The notes under the pieces: model-generated
Databases searched by the model: none
What the model was told of the DNA's origin: nothing
What the model saw: only the letters and a program-made list of their open reading frames with translations
NCBI GenBank assembly: GCA_024696945.1
Contig: JAILGF010000067.1
Location: 1 to 64,000 of the forward strand
From: Lachnospiraceae bacterium
Lineage (GTDB): Bacteria; Bacillota; Clostridia; Lachnospirales; Lachnospiraceae
DNA length: 64,000 nucleotides
Direction of reading: 5' to 3'
Position numbers and translations under genes: made by a program
Shown: one piece after another, positions 33,490 through 42,275 of the stretch
Position numbering within the stretch: the stretch's first letter is position 1
How the letters are laid out: each line of letters opens with the position of its first letter

Positions 33490-34587
33490 ATGAGCGGCAA
33501 CAAAGAACTGATCGAGGCATTGAACCAGATCGAGAAGGAAAAGGATATCAGCAAGGAGGTGCTTTTTGAAGCGATTGAGAATTCTCTTTTAGCTGCATGT
33601 AAAAATGAATTTGGAAAAACAGACAGTAATATAAAGGTTAACAATATAAAAGTAAATATCAACAGGGAAAACGGCGCCATAGATGTTTTCGCTGAAAAGA
33701 AAATTGTTGAAGAGGTAACCGATTCTCTTACCGAGATCACACTTGATGAAGCAAGCAAGCTTTTCCCTAAGAAGAAACTTGCAATCGATGATGTTGTAAA
33801 CATTGTTGTAACTCCTAAAAATTTCATGAGAATTTCTGCACAAAAGGCTAAACAGGCTGTTGTTCAGAAAATCCGTGAGGAAGAAAGAAAGGTTATCTAC
33901 AATCAGTTTATTACAAGAGAACATGAAATTGTGACCGGTCTTGTACAGCATTATAACGGAAAGAACATTACCGTTAATCTTGGAAAGACAGATGCTATTC
34001 TTCCTGAAAATGAGCAGATTCCTACAGAACATTTCAAGATCAACGACAGAATTAAGGTATATGTTCTTGAAGTAAAGGATACAACAAGAGGACCCAGGAT
34101 AACAGTTTCAAGAAGCAACAAGGAACTTGTTAAGCGCCTTTTTGAAGAGGAAGTTACCGAAGTAAGCGATGGAATAGTTGAAATAAAGGCTATTGCAAGA
34201 GAAGCAGGATACAGAACAAAGATGGCTGTTTATTCTTCAGATCCCGAAGTTGATCCTGTCGGAGCATGCGTTGGTCTCAACGGTGCAAGAGTTAACGCAA
34301 TCGTTGATGAGCTCTGCGGCGAGAAGATCGATATCATCTGCTGGAGTGATGATCCCGCAGTTCTTATTGAAAATGCATTGAGCCCTGCAAAGATTATTTC
34401 AGTTGAAGCTTATCCCGAGGATAAATGGGCAAGAGTTATAGTTCCGGATTATCAGCTGTCACTTGCAATCGGACGTGAAGGTCAGAATGCTAGACTTGCT
34501 GCAAGACTTACCGGATATAAGATCGATATCAAGCCTGAGTCACAGAGCAGTGATGATGACGAGTATTATTACTATGAGGAGACATAA
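33490..34587 (+). CDS. nusA: Transcription termination/antitermination factor
   Basis: NusA binds RNA polymerase and modulates pausing and termination. The 365 aa include the N-terminal polymerase-binding domain (to about 125), an S1 domain (about 130-200, with LVQHYNGKNITVNLGKTDAI), and two KH domains (about 200-345, with VGACVGLNGARVNAI and SLAIGREGQNARLAARLTG). No C-terminal acidic repeats of the E. coli kind are present, as usual in Firmicutes. AAGGAGG stands about 12 bases before the ATG, a long spacing. Confidence 0.97.
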   Translation: MSGNKELIEALNQIEKEKDISKEVLFEAIENSLLAACKNEFGKTDSNIKVNNIKVNINRENGAIDVFAEKKIVEEVTDSLTEITLDEASKLFPKKKLAIDDVVNIVVTPKNFMRISAQKAKQAVVQKIREEERKVIYNQFITREHEIVTGLVQHYNGKNITVNLGKTDAILPENEQIPTEHFKINDRIKVYVLEVKDTTRGPRITVSRSNKELVKRLFEEEVTEVSDGIVEIKAIAREAGYRTKMAVYSSDPEVDPVGACVGLNGARVNAIVDELCGEKIDIICWSDDPAVLIENALSPAKIISVEAYPEDKWARVIVPDYQLSLAIGREGQNARLAARLTGYKIDIKPESQSSDDDEYYYYEET

Positions 34588-34863
34588 ATGGCAACTGTCA
34601 GAAAGATTCCTTTAAGGAAATGTACCGGTTGCGGCGAGATGAAACCCAAAAAGGAGCTTATCCGTGTTTTACTTGAGCCGGACGGAAACATTACAGTTGA
34701 TACTACAGGAAAGAAAAACGGAAGAGGTGCTTATCTCTGCGGGAAAAAATCATGTCTGGAAGCTGCTGTAAAGCATAAGGGACTTGAAAAATCACTAAAA
34801 ACTGCGATTCCAAAGGAATTATTCGAGAAACTTAAGGTAGATTATGAATGGCTTGATGAGTAA
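34588..34863 (+). CDS. ylxR: YlxR / RnpM, DUF448 RNA-binding protein
   Basis: This 91-aa protein has the family pattern RKIPLRKCTGCGEMKPKKEL and GRGAYLCGKKSCLEAA. The paired cysteines are typical. In B. subtilis it binds the RNase P RNA and modulates its activity (RnpM). It starts on the base after the nusA stop. Confidence 0.93.
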   Translation: MATVRKIPLRKCTGCGEMKPKKELIRVLLEPDGNITVDTTGKKNGRGAYLCGKKSCLEAAVKHKGLEKSLKTAIPKELFEKLKVDYEWLDE

Positions 34864-35176
34864 TGATGATAAACAGATTTATTCGCTACTTGGAATTTGC
34901 AAAAAAGCAGGATGCATTAAAGCCGGAGAATTTATGACAGAAAAAACCGTCAAAGGCGGTTCGGCATATCTTGTGATCGTTGCAAGCGATTCTTCGGACA
35001 ATACAAAAAAGAAATTTAGGAATATGACAGATTTTTATAATGTTCCTTACAGAGAATTCGGTAATAAGGACGGCCTTGGAAATTGTATAGGTTGTGAATT
35101 CAGAGCATCGCTTGCTGTTACAAACAAAGGTCTGGCGGATAAATTGATTGAAAAAATAAGTAATATTGTAAAATAA
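34844..35176 (+). CDS. ylxQ: YlxQ, L7Ae-like ribosome-associated protein
   Basis: A 110-aa protein of the ribosomal L7Ae/L30e family that binds kink-turn [21 protein letters not shown], then [16 protein letters not shown]. The frame overlaps the end of ylxR. The ATG at 34844 has AAGG about 7 bases upstream; the internal ATG at 34856 would give a family-typical start ([13 protein letters not shown]) without a clear RBS. It is translationally coupled to ylxR. Confidence 0.9.
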   Translation: MNGLMSNDDKQIYSLLGICKKAGCIKAGEFMTEKTVKGGSAYLVIVASDSSDNTKKKFRNMTDFYNVPYREFGNKDGLGNCIGCEFRASLAVTNKGLADKLIEKISNIVK

Positions 35177-35210
35177 TATAATTGTTATATTTGTGGAGGA
35201 ATTTAACAGA

Positions 35211-38200
35211 ATGGCCAAAATGAGGATTTATGAACTGGCAAAAGAATTGGTAGAATCCGGACTTGTAAAGGATTCAAAATCACTCAATACCGATATTATC
35301 ACTTTTTTAAGTCAAAACGGTGTTGAGGGTAAAAGTCCGTCCAGCGGTCTTGATGACAGCATGGTCGAGCTTGTAAAAAACCATTTCAAGAAAAAGGATA
35401 CAAAAAAGGAAAAGAAGGAAGAGGTTAAGCCTGAAGTAAATAAGGAAACAAAAACTGAAACCAAGACTGAAACCAAACCTGAAATTAAGCCTGAGACAAA
35501 GCCTGAAACAGAATCTGAGGCTCCTAAGGCTGAGAAGTCTGCAGATAACACAAAACAGGTTAAACAGAGTGGCCCTTCTGTTATCAGACATCCTGAAAAT
35601 AGCGAAAAGGCAGCACTGAAGGGACCTAAGCAGCGTGTTCCTGCAGGAAAGCTTATCGGAAAAGACGGAAAAGAGACTCCTTACTGGATCGCCAAGGACG
35701 GAAGATTGGTAACTATGGACGGGAAAGCTCTTCCCTTAAAGATCGGTCCTGAGGGAAAAATCGTTAAGCTGGATGGTTCTCCTCTTCAGAAGAGACCTTC
35801 CGGACATGAGAAAAAGGAACAGAATGAAGTAAAACAGCCTGAGACAAAGGTTGTTGAAAATACTACAAAGTCTGTTGAAAACGAAGTTAAAGAGACAGTT
35901 AATGATACACCCGTTGTATCTGATAATACTGTGCCTGCAGCACCCGTAGTAGAGGAAAAGAAAGAAGAGGTTCAGCCTTCAACTCCTCAGCCTAAGATTG
36001 TCGGAAATATTTTTGAAAGCCTTGCTGCAGCAAAAGATAAAGAGCAGAGCTTAAGAGAAAAGAGAGCACAGGAAAAGCAACAGGGAAGACCTGATCGCGG
36101 AAACCGTCCCGATAGAAATGACAGGGGCGAAAGAGGTGACAGACCTGACAGAGGCGACAGAAGAAATGCACCTTCGGGCCAGGACAGAAGCGGACGTCCT
36201 ATTCAGGGCGGCCAGGGAAGACCTGAGAGATCCGAAAGACCCGACAGGCCTTTCAGAGACGGTCAAGGCGGCGAAAGAAGAGGCGGTGATATGAGCCATC
36301 GTCCTCCCAGAGACAGATTTGCTCCCGGACAAGGTCAGGGACAGCCTCAGGGCCAGGGACAGGGACAGCGTCCTTCAAAGCCTTTTGGTGACAGAAGGAA
36401 TATGGGAGGTCCCGGTTTCGGTGATAAGGATAAGGATGATGATAACAGACGTCCTTTCCAATCAAAACGTCCTTCTAAGCCCAGTCCTGACGGACAGTTA
36501 AAGAGTGAACTCGGTACACAGATCGGTAAGAACGATCGTGCCGGCAAGCTTAAAAACAAGGGTAAGGATAAAAAAGACAAGCGTGACTACGATGATGAGA
36601 ATGTAAATATTAAGAAGGATCCCAATCGTAAGGGCGCTTTCCAGAAGCCTGTTAAGCAGGTTGTAAAAGAGGAAGAAGATATTAAGGTAATCACAATTCC
36701 TGAGGTTATTACAATCAAGGAACTGGCTGATAAGATGAAGCAGAATGCCGGTGCCATTGTTAAGAAGCTCTTCCTTGCAGGAAAAATGATCAACCAGAAC
36801 TCTGAGATTACATTCGAAGAAGCAGAAGAGATCGCTCTTGATTATGAGATCATGTGTGAGAAGGAAGCAAAGGTAAACGTAGTTGAGGAGCTTTTAAAGG
36901 AAACCGAGGAAGATCCCGAGACCTTAAAGAAGCGTCCTCCTGTAGTCTGTGTTATGGGACACGTTGATCACGGTAAGACTTCACTTCTTGATGCAATCCG
37001 TTCAACAAACGTGACTGCACGCGAGGCAGGCGGAATTACGCAGCACATCGGTGCATACATGGTTGAGATCAACGGTGAGAAGATCACATTCCTTGATACA
37101 CCCGGACATGAGGCATTTACATCCATGCGTATGCGTGGTGCTAAATCTACGGATATTGCTATCCTTGTAGTAGCTGCCGATGACGGTGTTATGCCCCAGA
37201 CAATTGAGGCTATTAACCATGCAAAGGCTGCAAACGTATCTATTATCGTGGCTGTCAACAAGATTGATAAGCCCGGTGCAAATATTGAAAGAGTTAAGCA
37301 GGAGCTGACCGAATACGGTCTTGTTGCAGAGGACTGGGGCGGAGATACAGTATTCGTTCCTGTTTCGGCAAAGACTCATGAGGGTATTGAAAACCTTCTT
37401 GAAATGGTTCTTCTTACTGCTGACGTTCTTGAACTTAAGGCTAATCCCGACCGTAGGGCACGTGGTATCGTTATCGAGGCTGAACGTGACAGAGGAAAGG
37501 GCTGTATAGCTACTGTTCTCGTACAGAAGGGAACTCTTAACGTTGGAGATTATGTTGCCATCGGTGCTTCACATGGAAGAATCCGTGCAATGATTGATGA
37601 CAACGGAAGACGTGTAAAGATAGCAACTCCTTCAACACCTGTTGAGATCCAGGGACTTGATGAGGTTCCCAATGCAGGTGAGATCATGATGGCTGTTGCT
37701 GATGAGAAGGAAGCAAGAACAATTGCCGAGGCATTTATTGCACAGAGCAAGGAGCAGAAGATTTCCGAGACCAAGGCAAGACTGTCACTGGATGGCTTAT
37801 TCTCACAGATCGAGGCCGGTAACGTTAAGGAACTTAACCTTATCATCAAGGCTGACGTTATGGGTTCTGTTGAAGCTGTTAAGCAGAGTCTTATCAAGCT
37901 CTCCAATGAAGAGGTTGTTGTTCGTGTTATCCACGGCGGTGTTGGTAATATCAACGAGTCAGATGTTAACCTTGCAGGTGCTTCAAACGCAATTATCATC
38001 GGTTTCAATGTTAAGCCTGATAATACAGCTAAGGATATTGCTGAGCATGAGTGCGTTGAGATCAAGCTTTACAAGGTTATCTACAATGCTATTGATGATA
38101 TAGAGGCTGCTATGAAGGGCATGCTCAAGCCTGTTTATGAGGAAAAGATCATTGCTCATGCAGAGGTTCGTCAGCTGTTCAAGGCAAGCCAGGTTGGTAT

Positions 38201-38435
38201 TATCGCAGGATCATTTGTTCTTGACGGTAAGATCGAGAGAGGATGTTCCGCAAGGATCTCACGTGAGGGTAAGCAGATTTATGATGGTCCGCTTGCATCA
38301 CTTAAGAGATTTAAGGATGATGTTAAGGAAGTGGCTGCAGGTTACGAGTGCGGTCTTGTTTTCGAGAAATTCAGTGACCTCGCAGAGCTTGACCAGATCG
38401 AGTTCTACAAGATGGTTGAGGTGCCCAGATCATGA
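35211..38435 (+). CDS. infB: Translation initiation factor IF-2
   Basis: IF-2 is the GTPase that brings initiator tRNA to the 30S subunit. The start at 35211 gives [13 protein letters not shown], the family's normal N-terminus; a GTG frame start at 35193 is rejected. GGAGG lies upstream. The 1074-aa product is long. Residues about 60-490 are a disordered extension: Lys/Glu/Thr/Pro repeats, then an Arg/Gly/Asp/Gln-rich part with RPDRGDR and QGQGQ repeats. The GTPase domain starts about 578 with [11 protein letters not shown] (G1), DTPGHEAF and NKIDKP. The normal IF-2 C-terminal domains follow. rbfA overlaps its stop. Confidence 0.97.
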   Translation: MAKMRIYELAKELVESGLVKDSKSLNTDIITFLSQNGVEGKSPSSGLDDSMVELVKNHFKKKDTKKEKKEEVKPEVNKETKTETKTETKPEIKPETKPETESEAPKAEKSADNTKQVKQSGPSVIRHPENSEKAALKGPKQRVPAGKLIGKDGKETPYWIAKDGRLVTMDGKALPLKIGPEGKIVKLDGSPLQKRPSGHEKKEQNEVKQPETKVVENTTKSVENEVKETVNDTPVVSDNTVPAAPVVEEKKEEVQPSTPQPKIVGNIFESLAAAKDKEQSLREKRAQEKQQGRPDRGNRPDRNDRGERGDRPDRGDRRNAPSGQDRSGRPIQGGQGRPERSERPDRPFRDGQGGERRGGDMSHRPPRDRFAPGQGQGQPQGQGQGQRPSKPFGDRRNMGGPGFGDKDKDDDNRRPFQSKRPSKPSPDGQLKSELGTQIGKNDRAGKLKNKGKDKKDKRDYDDENVNIKKDPNRKGAFQKPVKQVVKEEEDIKVITIPEVITIKELADKMKQNAGAIVKKLFLAGKMINQNSEITFEEAEEIALDYEIMCEKEAKVNVVEELLKETEEDPETLKKRPPVVCVMGHVDHGKTSLLDAIRSTNVTAREAGGITQHIGAYMVEINGEKITFLDTPGHEAFTSMRMRGAKSTDIAILVVAADDGVMPQTIEAINHAKAANVSIIVAVNKIDKPGANIERVKQELTEYGLVAEDWGGDTVFVPVSAKTHEGIENLLEMVLLTADVLELKANPDRRARGIVIEAERDRGKGCIATVLVQKGTLNVGDYVAIGASHGRIRAMIDDNGRRVKIATPSTPVEIQGLDEVPNAGEIMMAVADEKEARTIAEAFIAQSKEQKISETKARLSLDGLFSQIEAGNVKELNLIIKADVMGSVEAVKQSLIKLSNEEVVVRVIHGGVGNINESDVNLAGASNAIIIGFNVKPDNTAKDIAEHECVEIKLYKVIYNAIDDIEAAMKGMLKPVYEEKIIAHAEVRQLFKASQVGIIAGSFVLDGKIERGCSARISREGKQIYDGPLASLKRFKDDVKEVAAGYECGLVFEKFSDLAELDQIEFYKMVEVPRS

Positions 38436-38836
38436 GAAAAAACAGTATTAAAAATATAAGAATTAATCAGGAGGTTCAGAAGGAACTGAGCAACCTGATA
38501 AGAATGGAAGTTAAGGATCCGAGAGTTTCTCCAATGACTACCATTGTCAATGTGGAAGTGGCTCCCGACCTTAAGACTGCCAAGATTTATATCAGTGTTC
38601 TTGGTGATGAGAAGGCTCAGGCTGACACTATAAAGGGATTGAAGAGTGCGGCTCCTTTCCTTAGAAGCCAGCTCGCTCACAACATGAACATGAGGAATAC
38701 TCCGGAGCTTCATTTTATTGCAGATCAGTCGATTGAATACGGTGTAAATATGTCACATCTTATTGATGAGATTACTGCCGATCTTCATAAGGATGATGAG
38801 GAGTCCGATGAAGCTGCGGAATCTGATGAAGAATAA
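38432..38836 (+). CDS. rbfA: Ribosome-binding factor A
   Basis: RbfA is a KH-domain 30S maturation and cold-adaptation factor. It shows [20 protein letters not shown], the ISPMTT-like [13 protein letters not shown], and [12 protein letters not shown]. The 134 aa end in an acidic tail ([14 protein letters not shown]). Its ATG overlaps the infB TGA by the ATGA arrangement, so translation is coupled. Confidence 0.95.
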   Translation: MRKNSIKNIRINQEVQKELSNLIRMEVKDPRVSPMTTIVNVEVAPDLKTAKIYISVLGDEKAQADTIKGLKSAAPFLRSQLAHNMNMRNTPELHFIADQSIEYGVNMSHLIDEITADLHKDDEESDEAAESDEE

Positions 38837-38857
38837 AGATTTAAGATTTAGTTTTTT

Positions 38858-39826
38858 ATGAGGAATATGAAAGTGGATTTAGAAAAATTATGGAAAAGGG
38901 TTTCGGACGCTAAAAGGATCGGTATCTGCGGACATGTACGTCCTGACGGAGACTGTGTCGGTTCGTGTCTCGGAATGTATAATTATATCCTTTCTCGTTT
39001 TGGAAAAGAAGCGGATGTTTATATGGAAGAGGTTTCTCCGGAGTTCTTTTTCTTAAACGGAAGCGATAAGGTTATTACCGATTATCCTGATGCTGAGAAA
39101 TATGATGTTTTCTTCGCACTGGACAGCGGGGATACCGAACGTTTGGGTGATGGATACAAGTATTTTAAGGATGCGGAATATACGTATTGTTTTGATCATC
39201 ATCCTACAAATACCGGATATGCCGATGAAAATATGATCGTTCCGACTGATGCGGCAACTACAGAGCTTTTAGCTTCAATTTTCGAAGAGGATTACATAGA
39301 CGTTAATACCGCAAATTGTCTTTATCTTGGAATTGTTCATGATACCGGTGTTTTCAAGCATTCAAATACAACAAGAAAGACTATGGAAACTGCCGGACTG
39401 CTTATAGAAAAAGGTGTTATCCCGGGTGATATCATTGACAAGACTTTTTACGAGAAGACCTATATTCAGAACCAGATTCTCGGAAGGTGTCTGATGGAAA
39501 GCATACTTCTTATGGACGGAAAGGTTATTGTTTCTTATGTTCCCGCAGATGTTCAGAAGCTTTATGGAATAGGTAATTCTGATATGGGCGGGATTATCGA
39601 CCAGCTTCGTATTACCAAGGGGGTTGAAGTAGCGATCTTACTCAAGGAAGCTAATAAGAGAGAGTGGAAGGTAAGCCTTCGTTCCAACAGTATTGTTGAT
39701 GTAAGTAAGATTTCAGTAATGTTTGCCGGAGGCGGACATGTGAGAGCAGCAGGATGTACGATGTACGGCTCCGCACATGATTGTATTAACTCTCTGACAA
39801 AAGAGATTGAAAAACAACTTAAATAG
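38858..39826 (+). CDS. nrnA: Bifunctional nanoRNase / pAp phosphatase (DHH-DHHA1)
   Basis: NrnA degrades 2-5 nt RNA and dephosphorylates pAp. The DHH motifs are HVRPDGDCVGSCLG, ALDSGDTERLGD, and CFDHHPTN; the C-terminal DHHA1 domain has VSLRSNSIVDVS and FAGGGHVRAAGC. Length 322 aa is normal. Its position after rbfA is conserved in Firmicutes. The start is uncertain between 38858 and 38867, as neither has a clear RBS. Confidence 0.93.
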   Translation: MRNMKVDLEKLWKRVSDAKRIGICGHVRPDGDCVGSCLGMYNYILSRFGKEADVYMEEVSPEFFFLNGSDKVITDYPDAEKYDVFFALDSGDTERLGDGYKYFKDAEYTYCFDHHPTNTGYADENMIVPTDAATTELLASIFEEDYIDVNTANCLYLGIVHDTGVFKHSNTTRKTMETAGLLIEKGVIPGDIIDKTFYEKTYIQNQILGRCLMESILLMDGKVIVSYVPADVQKLYGIGNSDMGGIIDQLRITKGVEVAILLKEANKREWKVSLRSNSIVDVSKISVMFAGGGHVRAAGCTMYGSAHDCINSLTKEIEKQLK

Positions 39827-39897
39827 TTTTTCTGGCTGTGAAATTAACGTAGAAAATGATTTTGAAAGTGTTAACCAATGAAATTGGGTGAGCTAAA

Positions 39898-40302
39898 GTG
39901 AGAAAATATGTAAAAATTAAACTAATATTGATGTCAATCTTACTATATATTATTGTAAATATAATTGGTCTTTGCTTTAATATATATCTGTTCAAATGGC
40001 TTGCTGATCGAATGTGGATCAGTGTACTTTTTATGATTATCAGTATTATATTAATCGCATCAAATAGAATAGCAGGTATAGTTATCGCAGCATTTTACAT
40101 ATTGAATACAATGATGTCTGAGGTAATTGGACTTTTGATCAGAAAATTTAAGCTTAATAATTTTTCAGACATTACTGATATGGAAAAAAAGGCTGAAGTT
40201 TCATTACACCATGGTGTTTTTATTTGGTTAATTCTATGGCTTACTTTTTTTATATTCCTGATGATGGTGAGATATCATAAGAAGATAAAGAAGGATAATT
40301 AA
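39898..40302 (+). CDS. Hypothetical membrane protein, 134 aa
   Basis: The product has about four hydrophobic helices (ILMSILLYIIVNIIGLCFNI, WISVLFMIISIILIAS, IAGIVIAAFYILNTMM, FIWLILWLTFFIFLMMV) and a basic tail, KKIKKDN. Its start is GTG at 39898, following GGGTGAG. I recognise no family. It is AT-richer than its neighbours and sits between nrnA and truB, which are normally adjacent, so it looks like a lineage-specific insertion into the conserved cluster. Confidence 0.55.
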   Translation: MRKYVKIKLILMSILLYIIVNIIGLCFNIYLFKWLADRMWISVLFMIISIILIASNRIAGIVIAAFYILNTMMSEVIGLLIRKFKLNNFSDITDMEKKAEVSLHHGVFIWLILWLTFFIFLMMVRYHKKIKKDN

Positions 40303-40374
40303 ACTTTTTTTGGTTAACAAATCTATTTGAGGGTCATTCGTGAGGGCAATGTCATTAAGTTAAGATTAAAGAAT

Positions 40375-40413
40375 AAAGATCTTTATTCCTAAATGGGATA
40401 AGGATCTTTTTTT
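40375..40413 (+). terminator. Rho-independent terminator splitting the cluster
   Basis: AAAGATCTTTATTCCT (40375-40390) pairs imperfectly with GGGATAAGGATCTTT (40395-40409) and runs into seven T. It separates the rimP-nrnA transcript from truB. Confidence 0.8.
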
Positions 40414-40622
40414 GTAGTATGTTATTAGTCTCACTTAATTATTTTTAAATGCGATTTGCAATCCTTGACTTAATGAAGTTGTTCATGAGGGGTTTTTAGA
40501 ATAACAAATTTAGAGGTTTCAAAAGCTTTTTATATATTTTAGTTGATATTTAGCATATTTTGATATATAATTTATAATGGTTTTTTATAGGTATTATCAT
40601 TTTGTACATAGGAATATAGATT
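40414..40622. promoter_or_regulatory. AT-rich spacer holding the truB promoter
   Basis: TTGATA (40543-40548) and a perfect TATAAT (40566-40571) are separated by 17 bases, 52 bases upstream of truB. No reading frame or structured RNA was seen in the preceding 130 bases. Confidence 0.6.
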
Positions 40623-41693
40623 ATGGATGGTATAATCAACGTTTATAAAGAAAAAGGTTACACTTCACATGATGTTGTAGCTCGACTTCGGGGAATTACC
40701 GGAGAAAGACATATCGGGCATACGGGAACTTTAGATCCTGCTGCCGCAGGTGTCCTTCCGATGTGCCTTGGTACCGCTACAAAGGCTTGTGAACTTCTTA
40801 CGGATAAAGGTAAAGAATATGAAACGGTATTATTATTGGGAATTGAGACCGGAACTGAGGATGCTACAGGCGAGCTTATTAAGGTTAGTGATGTTTCGAG
40901 TATTACTGATGAGATGATCTTCGAGGCCGTAAAGTCTTTTGAAGGAGATATTTTACAGGTTCCGCCTATGTTTTCAGCCACAAGGATCAACGGACAGCAT
41001 TCCTATGATCTGGCAAGACAGGGGCTAAGCATTGAAAGAGAGGCCAAAAAGATCCATATTGATTCGATAGATATTATTTCTGATATAACAAGATGCCTAC
41101 TCTCTGAAAAAGATTCTTTTAAACCGTTTGCCGAAACAATGCTTTCAAAATTCCCAGAGGAGGAAGACCCTGAAGAGGGAAGATGGCACTGGGAGAATAA
41201 TGATATCCGAAAGGATGAAAACAAGGATATTCCTGTTATACGTGTTGCATTAAGGATTTCCTGTGAAAAGGGTACTTATATTAGGACCATCTGTGCAGAC
41301 ATCGGGAAAAAGCTTGGATGCGGCGGTTGCATGGAAAGGCTTTTAAGAACAAGATCCGGTGCTTTTTCAGTTGAAGACAGCCATAGTCTTGCTGAACTTG
41401 AAGGTATATTTGAGAAGTATAAAGAAAATGCCGATTACGATTTAAAAAACATACTTATTTCAGCCGATAAATGCTTTATGGAATATCCTGCACTTCATTG
41501 TAAGGAGAAATTCGACAGTGTTCTAAACAATGGAAATCTTATGAGGATGAGGCATTTTAAAGAGTATATAGAGATACCGGATCCCATTAACAGAGTTTAT
41601 GACAGTAATAATGAATTTAAAGCACTCTATGAATGGGTTGAGACAAGAAAACTCTATAAACCGGTTAAGGTATTTATAAGCATAAAAGAGTAA
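40623..41693 (+). CDS. truB: tRNA pseudouridine-55 synthase, with inserted acidic segment
   Basis: TruB makes pseudouridine 55 in the T-loop of tRNAs. The catalytic Asp lies in GHTGTLDPAAAGVLPMCLG. DGIINVYKEKGYTSHDVVARL and FEGDILQVPPMFSATRINGQ are typical. The 356 aa exceed the usual ~300; an acidic, Trp-containing insert (about residues 152-198, including PEEEDPEEGRWHWE) interrupts the domain before VIRVALRISCEKGTYIR. The PUA-like C-terminal end is short. The next gene starts 27 bases downstream. Confidence 0.95.
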   Translation: MDGIINVYKEKGYTSHDVVARLRGITGERHIGHTGTLDPAAAGVLPMCLGTATKACELLTDKGKEYETVLLLGIETGTEDATGELIKVSDVSSITDEMIFEAVKSFEGDILQVPPMFSATRINGQHSYDLARQGLSIEREAKKIHIDSIDIISDITRCLLSEKDSFKPFAETMLSKFPEEEDPEEGRWHWENNDIRKDENKDIPVIRVALRISCEKGTYIRTICADIGKKLGCGGCMERLLRTRSGAFSVEDSHSLAELEGIFEKYKENADYDLKNILISADKCFMEYPALHCKEKFDSVLNNGNLMRMRHFKEYIEIPDPINRVYDSNNEFKALYEWVETRKLYKPVKVFISIKE

Positions 41694-41720
41694 TGATTTT
41701 TTTAAACGAGGACTGGGAAA

Positions 41721-42266
41721 ATGGATATAATTCAGGGTAAATTTTTTAAATTAAACTATACATGTGTAACAATCGGTAAATTCGACGGCGTTCACATAGG
41801 ACACAGGCAGATTATAAGTAAATTAATCGAAGTAAGCAAAGAATTCAGCTATAGAAGTGCCGTTCTTACATTTGATTTTGATTACTTTAAGTCTGAAAAC
41901 GAAAAAAGATTAAATACAAGGGAAGAAAAGAAAGCTTTACTGCAAAAATGCGGTATAGACATTTTGGTAGATTATCCTTTTGACGGCGAAACTAAAAATA
42001 TGACTCCGGAAGAATTTTCAAAGGAGGTTTTAGTCGGTAAGCTTGATGCTAAAGCTGTTGTTGTGGGTGATAATTTCCGTTTCGGCAAGGATGCGGCCGG
42101 AGATGTCGGTGCATTAAAAGAGTTTGGCAATAAATATGGATTCAAAGTATATTCGATACCTTTGGTAGAGTTCGAAGGAAGTATGGTTAGCAGTACACGA
42201 ATACGTGAAGAACTTAACGCCGGGCATAAAAAGAAAGTTAAGGCAATGCTGACCGGTATAAATTAG
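41721..42266 (+). CDS. ribF: FAD synthetase (RibF-like), adenylyltransferase domain only
   Basis: This 181-aa protein has the nucleotidyltransferase motifs TIGKFDGVHIGHRQII and VVVGDNFRFGKDAAGD, with MVSSTRIREEL ending the FAD-synthetase domain. In normal RibF (about 305-330 aa) a riboflavin kinase domain follows, but here the stop comes directly after that domain and the next gene starts 9 bases later. FMN made elsewhere would be needed as its substrate. It keeps the usual place after truB. Confidence 0.88.
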   Translation: MDIIQGKFFKLNYTCVTIGKFDGVHIGHRQIISKLIEVSKEFSYRSAVLTFDFDYFKSENEKRLNTREEKKALLQKCGIDILVDYPFDGETKNMTPEEFSKEVLVGKLDAKAVVVGDNFRFGKDAAGDVGALKEFGNKYGFKVYSIPLVEFEGSMVSSTRIREELNAGHKKKVKAMLTGIN

Positions 42267-42275
42267 GAGTTTTTA

